DNA from: Rickettsiales bacterium
GTDB lineage: Bacteria > Pseudomonadota > Alphaproteobacteria > Rickettsiales > UBA1997
Assembly (NCBI GenBank): GCA_947441695.1
Contig: CANEUK010000030.1
Span: 1-10,432, forward strand
Reading direction: 5' to 3'
DNA length: 10,432 nt
The notes below the pieces were generated by a model. That model was not told the origin of the DNA, searched no databases, and was given only the letters and a program-made list of their open reading frames with translations. This document shows, piece by piece, positions 1 through 5,579 of this stretch. Made by a program: the position numbers and the translations under genes. Within the stretch, counting starts at the first letter, position 1, and each line of letters begins with the position of its first letter.

Positions 1-183
1 AAAGGAATAGTGAATAAAAATGAGGTCCCTACTAATAAAGTAAAGCAAGCTCTTGATCAGGATATTTACCCAAAGAGCAGCACTGAATTTTCAAGGCTAA
101 CCAGTGCAGGAGGAACAGGCGGAAGAAGCTCAATAGAAGGAAGAGTGGGCTTTGTTTATGAGAAATTGTTCAAAAATACTTAG
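1..183 (+). CDS. 3' end of an unrecognised protein (cut by window edge)
   Basis: Frame 1 is open from the first base to a TAG at 181-183 and gives the last 60 residues of a protein. The segment is hydrophilic, with a Gly/Ser-rich stretch (SAGGTGGRSS) followed by a short mixed tail ending in YEKLFKNT. No family is recognised. The stop lies 8 nt before the ATG of the HEPN-like gene, which suggests co-transcription. Because HEPN proteins are often encoded with a partner, this may be the partner, but too little is visible to say. The start is outside the window. The call rests on an intact frame plus tight spacing. Confidence 0.55.
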   Translation, partial: KGIVNKNEVPTNKVKQALDQDIYPKSSTEFSRLTSAGGTGGRSSIEGRVGFVYEKLFKNT

Positions 184-191
184 CCTATTTC

Positions 192-809
192 ATGAATAAC
201 CCGAATTTTTCCGACATTGCACAAAATGCAAAATCTTATATAGAAAAACATTTTCTTTTGGCTGAAGAAAAAGGGTTTTTTCTTGAAAGAAATTTTGAGC
301 CATCTACGGAATCGGAGATTTTCTTAATTGGTCTGCATGTTATAATATCGGATCAAATCCATCAATTTCTTAAGCAGTCTTATAGATCAAAAATCTATCT
401 AACTAGTGGTAATGACTTAATAAAAGTACTTAATGATAAAACAGAAGAGGAAGAGTTATTAAAAGAGGAAGAGTTATTAAATTTAGAACTCTTAATAAAA
501 GGAAGGGGCAAGATAGATAAGATTCAAAAAATTCTGAATAGTCCTTCAAAAGACAATATAGAAAATTTTTTGAGTGCTTTTAATGTAAATTTTAAAAATG
601 AATTTCAGAAATATGAGCCATGCAAAAGCCAGCCATACTCAAGCTTTGATGTATTCAATAACATTTATGATAGTAGATGCTATTACGTTCATGATAATAC
701 AAAAAAAGTTGGTAATAAACTTCAGTATCAGGATCTAAAAGAATATGAAATTGCAATATATCAGTTTATGATTGATGTTATTAAAATCCTTAAGTTACCA
801 GATTACTAA
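192..809 (+). CDS. HEPN-domain-like protein, candidate RNase
   Basis: This is a 205-residue, mostly helical protein with no signal peptide or membrane segment. Residues 162-167 read RCYYVH, an R-x4-H motif. It is followed by HD and a final amphipathic helix (about 178-201), the usual layout at the end of HEPN domains. Residues 45-65 form another helix, and 84-103 are an acidic Leu/Glu-rich segment carrying a duplicated hexapeptide. In known HEPN families the Arg and His form a metal-independent RNase site, and many members act in toxin-antitoxin, abortive-infection or other defence systems. The usual polar residue after Arg is Cys here. The ATG follows the previous stop by 8 nt without a clear Shine-Dalgarno site, so translation may be coupled. 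All four Arg codons are AGA/AGG, unlike the core genes. The HEPN assignment comes from motif and architecture only; the exact subfamily is not resolved. Confidence 0.6.
   Translation: MNNPNFSDIAQNAKSYIEKHFLLAEEKGFFLERNFEPSTESEIFLIGLHVIISDQIHQFLKQSYRSKIYLTSGNDLIKVLNDKTEEEELLKEEELLNLELLIKGRGKIDKIQKILNSPSKDNIENFLSAFNVNFKNEFQKYEPCKSQPYSSFDVFNNIYDSRCYYVHDNTKKVGNKLQYQDLKEYEIAIYQFMIDVIKILKLPDY
445..480 (+). repeat. Perfect 18-bp tandem duplication inside the HEPN-like gene
   Basis: The unit AAGAGGAAGAGTTATTAA occurs twice back to back (445-462 and 463-480). It is in frame and adds six residues to an acidic Leu-rich helix (around residues 85-96). The perfect identity points to a recent duplication or ongoing slippage. 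It does not break the reading frame. Confidence 0.9.
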
Positions 810-1328
810 AAATAAATGGATTAATAAAACTCTTTTAAATTTCTGAAAAAATTTGCTTTTTGGGTATGAAGCTTGGCTATCTCGCGCATTATTTTCTTTA
901 AATTTATTTAAATCATTTTCCGATTTAAGAACCTCTGATTTAGCATTGTCGAGATCATTCTTCTTTTGATGAAATAACATTGCTAAATTAGCTTCAGCAG
1001 CATTGGTAATGGCTTGAAATACCCCTTTGAAACCAAGACCCTTCATGCCATTTATCCTATTTTCATAAGAACGATAATTATCGTGATATATGGCAGCAGC
1101 CTTATCTCTTTCATTCTCAATAACTGCAATAATTCCAAGTTCCACATCATCCCAGCTATCAGCAATCTCCGAAGGAAGATTATTTTTACCCCTAGATTCC
1201 GCCTCATCTTTCAACTTTAATTTTGTTTTCAATTTTTCGGGATCAACCCTAGAAAAAGTCGAGGGAAATAAACCGTCCATAGGCTCCAACTTATCTATAA
1301 CGCCTTTAAACATCTCTACAATTTTCAT
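795..1328 (-). CDS. Unrecognised helical protein, possibly 3'-truncated
   Basis: This 177-residue product has no signal peptide. Residues 55-150 are charged and predicted helical, with a likely coiled coil around 118-146 (heptad-like Leu/Ala/Asn with many Lys, Asp and Glu). The last 12 residues (VLLIHLFLVIW after a basic stretch) change abruptly to hydrophobic. The 3' end overlaps the end of the convergent HEPN-like gene by 15 bp. The abrupt tail could mean a longer gene was cut when the neighbouring block arrived, or it could be a genuine membrane anchor. Support for coding comes from the balanced composition and from a promoter-like TTGACA/TTAAAT pair upstream on the same strand. There is no good Shine-Dalgarno site before the ATG, so the start is uncertain (Met6 or Met17 are alternatives). 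Plus-strand frames across the same bases encode low-quality sequence. No function can be assigned. Confidence 0.6.
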   Translation of the reverse strand: MKIVEMFKGVIDKLEPMDGLFPSTFSRVDPEKLKTKLKLKDEAESRGKNNLPSEIADSWDDVELGIIAVIENERDKAAAIYHDNYRSYENRINGMKGLGFKGVFQAITNAAEANLAMLFHQKKNDLDNAKSEVLKSENDLNKFKENNARDSQASYPKSKFFQKFKRVLLIHLFLVIW

Positions 1329-1436
1329 TATGACTTTGATTTATTGTGCTGCTGAGATTTGATCTAATTAAGCTCTTAATGGCTTAAAAGATAAAATTAG
1401 GAGGTTTTTATACGGGGATTTTTGCGGAGAAAATTT

Positions 1437-1465
1437 ATTTAATCTTGCGGGTTTCTTCGTGTCAA
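1437..1465 (-). promoter_or_regulatory. Putative sigma70 promoter for the 795-1328 gene
   Basis: On the minus strand a perfect -35 hexamer TTGACA (1460-1465) is followed after 17 nt by TTAAAT (1437-1442), four of six matches to the -10 consensus. Transcription would start near 1430 and leave a leader of about 100 nt before the ATG at 1328. The leader contains a small inverted repeat, TTAAGC/GCTTAA (1368-1373 and 1382-1387). Confidence 0.5.
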
Positions 1466-1490
1466 CTGATAAAAAAATTAATCATCTTTT

Positions 1491-1513
1491 AAAACTACGT
1501 GGTAAAACTACGT
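1491..1513. repeat. Short tandem repeat at the amidase 3' end
   Basis: AAAACTACGT occurs at 1491-1500 and again at 1504-1513, separated by GGT, so the period is 13 bp. The amidase stop codon (TAG on the minus strand, 1508-1510) lies inside the right-hand copy, so the last codon and stop sit on the duplication. It looks like a small replication-slippage event and has no evident regulatory role. Confidence 0.8.
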
Positions 1514-2263
1514 TTTTCCTACTTCACAAATTTGCTTATATAGGCAATCTAAAACCGCTTGCGATTTTTTTGTCCAAACATCTGAATTTTCTTCGCAAAA
1601 ATGGCGATTAAAAACTCTTGTTAAAGCTTGCATTTCCTCATCAAAACTCTCATTTAAATAAACAACTTTATAGCCAAATTTTTTAAGTTTTTCTTTAATC
1701 TTTAGAATTTCCAAAGCCTCATTTCCAATCTCAAATAATTTTTCTTCCGCCCCAAAAATATCGACAAAAACCCCAACTCCGTTTGCTGCTAAAAACCGCC
1801 AGTCAAATAAATGTGACGGATCTTGTTTGCGATTTAAACAGCCGCTTTCTTTGTCATAGGCAATGTCGCTATGTCCGACAATGTTTTTGGCCTTTATTTG
1901 ATATTTTTCGACTAAATATTGGCAAAGCTTTAACCCAGATTGCATCTGGATTTTTTCAAATTTTTTCTCAAAAGGCGCGCTGTTAATAAATTCAACGCCA
2001 ATTGAACTTATATTTAAGCCTTCAACTCCGCTCCAAAAGCTTATTCCCGCGTGATAAGCAACATGATTTTCATCAACTAATTGAAAAATTTCGCCTAGTT
2101 CATCAATTAAAAAATGCGCACTAACTTGATGTTGTTTAAATTGTTCAACCGCGTGAATTGCCGAATTTGCTTGAACATGGTGCAAAACTAAAAAGTCAAT
2201 TTGGCGCGGTTTTTTAGTAATTTCAAAAAACTGTGAAAATTTTTTTGATTGATTGATTAGCAT
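1508..2263 (-). CDS. N-acetylmuramoyl-L-alanine amidase, AmpD/AmiD type (Amidase_2)
   Basis: The enzyme cleaves the amide bond between N-acetylmuramic acid and L-alanine in (anhydro)muropeptides and takes part in murein turnover or recycling. It has 251 residues. Recognisable elements are LHH at 27-29 (His28 as first Zn ligand), QVSAHFLID (46-54), AYHAG (69-73), IGVEFIN with Glu91 as likely catalytic Glu, GHSDIA with His131 as second ligand, and RKQDP with Lys146 and Asp148 as third ligand. Between GHSDIA and RKQDP there is an extra stretch, YDKESGCLN, where relatives usually have two or three residues. Residues about 185-225 (GYKVVY...RVFNRHF) resemble the PG_binding_1 domain at the C-terminus of AmiD-type enzymes. 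No signal peptide is obvious, so a cytoplasmic AmpD-like role in recycling is possible, although the fold order looks more like AmiD. It is divergent from maeB. The ATG lacks a strong ribosome site. Confidence 0.92.
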   Translation of the reverse strand: MLINQSKKFSQFFEITKKPRQIDFLVLHHVQANSAIHAVEQFKQHQVSAHFLIDELGEIFQLVDENHVAYHAGISFWSGVEGLNISSIGVEFINSAPFEKKFEKIQMQSGLKLCQYLVEKYQIKAKNIVGHSDIAYDKESGCLNRKQDPSHLFDWRFLAANGVGVFVDIFGAEEKLFEIGNEALEILKIKEKLKKFGYKVVYLNESFDEEMQALTRVFNRHFCEENSDVWTKKSQAVLDCLYKQICEVGKT

Positions 2264-2399
2264 ATTTTGACATTAAGATTTTAAAAAATAGCTTGGCTTG
2301 AAATCTTGAAATCTAAACCCAAAACTACTTCAAACTCGACCAAATCTTGCTTTAGTATATTAACTTTTTATCAAGTTTTAAATTTTTTTATTTCAAAAA
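2264..2399. promoter_or_regulatory. Divergent promoter region between amidase gene and maeB
   Basis: The 136-bp AT-rich gap must carry the promoters of both divergent genes. For the amidase (minus), TTTAAA (2377-2382) and TATACT (complement of 2354-2359) are 17 nt apart. For maeB (plus) the best pair is weak: TTGCTT (2347-2352) and TATCAA (2369-2374), 16 nt apart. The two signals overlap, so expression could be mutually exclusive. A direct repeat CTTGAAAT lies at 2297-2304 and 2305-2312. Neither gene has a clear Shine-Dalgarno sequence. Confidence 0.35.
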
Positions 2400-4706
2400 A
2401 TGACCAGCAAAAAAGACGCTTCAAAAAACATTTCAACCGCAAAATCTGCAACCAAAAACTTAAGCGCCAAAGACATCGAAGCGCTTCAATTTCATATGCA
2501 AGGTCAACCAGGAAAGGTTTCCATGCAACCAACCAAACCTTTAAATACCCAGCGCGATTTAGCTTTGGCTTATTCTCCGGGTGTGGCAATTCCTTGTTTA
2601 GAAATTCAAAAAAATCCTGATTTAGCCTACGATTATACCGCCAAAGGAAATTATGTTGCGGTTATTTCAAATGGAACCGCAGTTTTGGGACTTGGTAATT
2701 TGGGCGCGCTAGCTGGAAAACCAGTGATGGAAGGTAAATCAGTTTTATTTAAACGCTTTGCCGATATTGACTCGGTTGACATCGAAGTTGCCACCGAAGA
2801 TTGCGACGAATTCATCAACGCCGTAAAATATTTAGGGCCAACTTGGGGCGGAATTAATCTTGAAGACATAAAAGCACCAGAATGTTTTATCATTGAAAGC
2901 AAGCTTCGTGAAATCATGGATATTCCAGTTTTTCACGATGATCAACACGGAACCGCAATTATTTCTGCCGCCGGAATTATCAACGCTTTGCACATTTCGG
3001 GCAAAAAATTTAAAGACATTAAAGTTGTAGTAAACGGCGCAGGAGCTGCCGGAATTGCTTGTTTAGAACTTTTAAAAGCAATGGGTTTGCCCCACGACAA
3101 CGCCATTTTGTGCGACACCAAAGGCACAATTTACAAAGGCAGAACTGACGGAATGAACCAATGGAAAAGCGCGCACGCAGTCAACACCAAAGCGCGCACT
3201 TTGTCTGACGCAATGAAAAATGCAGACGTTTTTTTGGGTCTTTCAGTTAAAGGCGCGGTTACCAAAGAAATGGTTAAATCAATGGCAAAAAATCCAGTGA
3301 TTTTTGCAATGGCAAATCCTGATCCCGAAATTACTCCTGAAGAAGTTCACGCCACGCGCGACGATGCAATTGTTGCAACTGGTCGCTCTGACTACGAAAA
3401 CCAAGTTAATAATGTGATGGGTTTTCCTTATATTTTTCGCGGCGCTTTAGATGTTCGAGCTTCAACCATTAACGAAGAAATGAAAATTGCCGCAGCGCAC
3501 GCAATTGCCAAATTAGCCCGCGAACACGTGCCAGACGAAGTAATCAAAGCTTATGGCGGCCGCGACATGAAATTTGGGCAACGCTACATCATTCCAACTC
3601 CTTTTGATTCGCGCTTAATTAGCGTGGTTCCAGTTGCCGTTGCCAAAGCAGCGGTTGAAACTGGCGTTGCTAAAAAACCAATTAAAGATTGGGACGCTTA
3701 TACTCGTCAACTTCAAGCGCGCCGCGACCCAACGGTTAATTCAATGAGCATGATTTTTGACAAGCTCGAGCGCAATCCAAAAAAAGTAATTTTTGCTGAA
3801 GGCGAGCAGCCAGAAATCATTCGAGTTGCCGCAATGTGGCGCGATTCGGGCTATGGAAAACCAATTTTAATTGGTAAAGAAAAGCGCATTTTAGAAAATA
3901 TGGCCGAGGCAAATGTCAATCCAAAAGGAATCGAGATTTACAACGCCTCAATCTCACAAGAAAACAACAAATTCACCGACTATCTTTATCAAAAACTACA
4001 ACGCGAAGGAGTTTTGCGTTCAGATTGTTCGCGCATGGTAAAAAACGATCGCAACATTTTTGCCTCGTCAATGTTGGCTTGCGGACATGGCGACGCATTG
4101 ATCACTGGTTTAACTCGCGGCTATCGCCAATCGCTCACCGATGTTTGGAAAGTAATTAAAAACAAAAAAGACAACATTGTTTTGGGTATTTCAATGGTCA
4201 TTTCTAAAGGAAAAACCATCTTTATTTCTGACACCGCTTGTTCTGAACTTTCGTCTTCTGAACATTTAGCCGATATTGCAATTCAAACCGCCAAAAAAGT
4301 GCACAACATGGGTTATGAACCTCGCGTAGCATTTTTGTCGTTCTCAAATTTTGGCTCGGCGCTAAAAACCGAATCAAGCCGCATAAAACACGCGGTAGAA
4401 ATTTTGGACAGCAAAAAAGTTAATTTTGAATATGACGGCGAAATGACCGCCGACGTAGCCTTGAACATGGATAAAATGTCGCGTTATCCATTTTGTCGCC
4501 TAAGCGCGCCCGCCAATGTTTTGATCTGCCCAGGATTACATTCAGCTTCAATTGCCACCAAACTTTTGGAAGAAATCGGAAATTGTACCGTGATTGGCCC
4601 AATTTTAGATGGTTTTGAAAAGCCAGTTCAAATTGTGACAATGCGATCAACAATTAGCGACATTCTAAATATGGCGGCAATTGCGGCAACCGAGTCTTTG
4701 AAGTAA
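2400..4706 (+). CDS. maeB: NADP-type malic enzyme with C-terminal phosphotransacetylase domain
   Basis: The enzyme catalyses oxidative decarboxylation of (S)-malate to pyruvate with reduction of NAD(P)+. At 768 residues it has the usual length of the bacterial hybrid MaeB family. The malic domain (about 40-200) contains RDLALAYSPGVA (Tyr58 as likely catalytic Tyr), EGKSVLFKRF (Lys113), the metal-binding LEDIKAPE (154-161) and FHDDQHGTA (178-186). The nucleotide-binding domain carries GAGAAG (213-218) and later ANPDPE. The PTA domain runs from about 460 (FAEGEQPE, 465-472) to the end. In characterised hybrids this domain does not make acetyl phosphate but mediates oligomerisation and acetyl-CoA inhibition; that role is inferred here. 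The ATG at 2400 gives a typical N-terminus, although it has a low-complexity Lys/Ser/Ala lead of about 20 residues. It heads an apparent operon with the next two genes. Arg codons are mostly CGC, the core pattern of this window. Confidence 0.97.
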   Translation: MTSKKDASKNISTAKSATKNLSAKDIEALQFHMQGQPGKVSMQPTKPLNTQRDLALAYSPGVAIPCLEIQKNPDLAYDYTAKGNYVAVISNGTAVLGLGNLGALAGKPVMEGKSVLFKRFADIDSVDIEVATEDCDEFINAVKYLGPTWGGINLEDIKAPECFIIESKLREIMDIPVFHDDQHGTAIISAAGIINALHISGKKFKDIKVVVNGAGAAGIACLELLKAMGLPHDNAILCDTKGTIYKGRTDGMNQWKSAHAVNTKARTLSDAMKNADVFLGLSVKGAVTKEMVKSMAKNPVIFAMANPDPEITPEEVHATRDDAIVATGRSDYENQVNNVMGFPYIFRGALDVRASTINEEMKIAAAHAIAKLAREHVPDEVIKAYGGRDMKFGQRYIIPTPFDSRLISVVPVAVAKAAVETGVAKKPIKDWDAYTRQLQARRDPTVNSMSMIFDKLERNPKKVIFAEGEQPEIIRVAAMWRDSGYGKPILIGKEKRILENMAEANVNPKGIEIYNASISQENNKFTDYLYQKLQREGVLRSDCSRMVKNDRNIFASSMLACGHGDALITGLTRGYRQSLTDVWKVIKNKKDNIVLGISMVISKGKTIFISDTACSELSSSEHLADIAIQTAKKVHNMGYEPRVAFLSFSNFGSALKTESSRIKHAVEILDSKKVNFEYDGEMTADVALNMDKMSRYPFCRLSAPANVLICPGLHSASIATKLLEEIGNCTVIGPILDGFEKPVQIVTMRSTISDILNMAAIAATESLK

Positions 4707-4713
4707 ATTTTTT

Positions 4714-4720
4714 AAGGAGA
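4714..4720 (+). promoter_or_regulatory. Strong ribosome binding site for the 139-residue gene
   Basis: AAGGAGA lies 4 nt upstream of the ATG at 4725. It is the best Shine-Dalgarno match in the window and fixes the start of the Ser/Gly-rich protein, which would otherwise be hard to accept as a gene on composition alone. Confidence 0.8.
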
Positions 4721-4724
4721 AAAA

Positions 4725-5144
4725 ATGCCAGATGAAACTAGTAGTTTTGATGTTTCTAACCAAATAATACAATCTAACCCAAATGCTGGCTCTAGCAAAT
4801 CTGTAGGCGGATCTGATGGAAACGGAATGCTTCCAATAGAAGGAAAATCAATCGATGTTTCTTTTGGAAGCGTAGATTCAGTATTCAATTTTCAATCAGC
4901 GAACATGGATTCTTTTTTTGGCAACTTAAATGCTGGTGGCGGAGCGCTTGGAGCCGGCATTGTGAGTATAGCAGAACAAGCTTTTGAACATCATGGAGTT
5001 TCTTCGGCCAAAGGCGATCAGGGTTTAAAACTAGAAACTCTTGGATCTGGAGACAGAGTTGCTCCGCCAACAATAAGCGGAGATCTTCAGTTAAAAAACG
5101 CTAGTTTTAGAGGTTCAGATGGCGGACAAAGTGCTGGGGGATAA
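4725..5144 (+). CDS. Ser/Gly/Asn-rich hypothetical protein
   Basis: This 139-residue product has no match that I recognise. It is low in charge and rich in Ser, Gly, Asn and Asp. Residues 1-40 and 92-139 look disordered, and there is a short Gly/Ala-rich hydrophobic patch at about 72-86 (GGALGAGIVSIAEQAF). No N-terminal signal peptide or clear membrane helix is present. Coding is supported by a strong AAGGAG site and by its position: 18 nt after the maeB stop and 22 nt before the SDHAF4-like gene, all on one strand. Its Arg codons are AGA, unlike maeB next door, so it may be a later insertion into the operon. A secreted or structural role is possible, but nothing in the sequence proves one. 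Confidence 0.8.
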   Translation: MPDETSSFDVSNQIIQSNPNAGSSKSVGGSDGNGMLPIEGKSIDVSFGSVDSVFNFQSANMDSFFGNLNAGGGALGAGIVSIAEQAFEHHGVSSAKGDQGLKLETLGSGDRVAPPTISGDLQLKNASFRGSDGGQSAGG

Positions 5145-5166
5145 ATCAAAAAAAAGGGGATAATTA

Positions 5167-5349
5167 ATGAAAAACGAAAAAAACTGTGGCGAATCTTGCG
5201 GTTGCAATCAAGCCCAAGAATCAAACAAACCCGAAGAAATTTTAGACTCAATCACTTTACCAAAAACTCAAAACACCAAAGAAGAAAACAAACTCGACCC
5301 AACCCGTTTTGGCGACTGGGAAATCAAAGGTCGAGCCATTGACTTTTAA
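5167..5349 (+). CDS. SDHAF4-like succinate dehydrogenase assembly factor (DUF1674)
   Basis: This 60-residue protein ends in LDPTRFGDWEIKGRAIDF (43-60), the signature of the DUF1674/SDHAF4 family (consensus RYGDWE-x-KGR-x-DF). In mitochondria SDHAF4 binds flavinated SdhA and helps it join SdhB while limiting oxidant damage; the alphaproteobacterial members are presumed to do the same. Residues 14-42 are polar and probably disordered. An unusual feature is a Cys cluster near the N-terminus (Cys7, Cys11, Cys13 in CGESCGC), which could bind metal or respond to redox. The start is supported by AGGGGA at 5155-5160, 6 nt before the ATG. It is last in the maeB operon, and several hairpins follow. Confidence 0.9.
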   Translation: MKNEKNCGESCGCNQAQESNKPEEILDSITLPKTQNTKEENKLDPTRFGDWEIKGRAIDF

Positions 5350-5382
5350 CAAATTTTTTAAGCTTTTACGCCCAAAACGTTA

Positions 5383-5409
5383 GATGAATTAACTTTTTGC
5401 CAATTCATC
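5383..5409 (+). terminator. Hairpin after the maeB-SDHAF4 operon
   Basis: GATGAATT (5383-5390) and AATTCATC (5402-5409) form a perfect 8-bp stem around an 11-nt loop, 34 nt after the SDHAF4-like stop. There is no T run directly after it, so it may be a 3' stabilising or processing hairpin instead of an intrinsic terminator. Confidence 0.4.
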
Positions 5410-5425
5410 CCGCATTTATTTTATA

Positions 5426-5454
5426 CCAAAAAACTATCTTTTGATAGTTTTTGG
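5426..5454. terminator. Stem-loop in the convergent gap, possible bidirectional terminator
   Basis: CCAAAAAACTATC (5426-5438) pairs with GATAGTTTTTGG (5443-5454) around a TTTT loop, with one bulged A. The U tract is inside the 3' arm on the plus strand. A 12-nt inverted copy of part of it (AAAAGATAGTTT) lies at 5562-5573 near the minus-strand gene's stop, so alternative pairing is possible. Confidence 0.5.
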
Positions 5455-5482
5455 CAAAGGATTTTTAAAGAAAAATTGCGAC

Positions 5483-5522
5483 AAAAAATAATACTTTATC
5501 AAGTGATATAGCATTATTTTTT
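5483..5522. terminator. Long A/T hairpin, likely bidirectional terminator
   Basis: AAAAAATAAT (5483-5492) pairs with ATTATTTTTT (5513-5522). Inside lie two more pairs, then TATC/GATA (5497-5500 with 5505-5508) around an AAGT loop, with single mismatches between the segments. Both strands end in a six-U run, the form of an intrinsic terminator working in either direction between convergent operons (SDHAF4-like on plus, 736-residue protein on minus). Confidence 0.6.
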
Positions 5523-5579
5523 GAGCATGTTTTTACCAAAAAGACGAAGCCATAAGCTATAAAAAGATAGTTTGCTTGG

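Noticed and set aside
1014..1362. Open frames on the plus strand opposite the 795-1328 gene
   Set aside because: They encode sequence of poor composition, have no ribosome site, and are mirrored by a better minus-strand frame with an upstream promoter.
1399..1404. Perfect AGGAGG on the plus strand, as if before a small gene
   Set aside because: No ATG or GTG follows at usable distance. The nearest TTG-initiated frame ends after a few codons, so no gene is supported.
2297..2312. CTTGAAAT tandem repeat as an operator for maeB or the amidase
   Set aside because: It is only two 8-bp copies in AT-rich DNA, does not match a known operator, and lies outside the best promoter hexamers.
2306..2620. 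Alternative frames over the maeB start
   Set aside because: They overlap the clearly conserved malic enzyme frame and give Lys/Phe/Ser-rich nonsense sequence.
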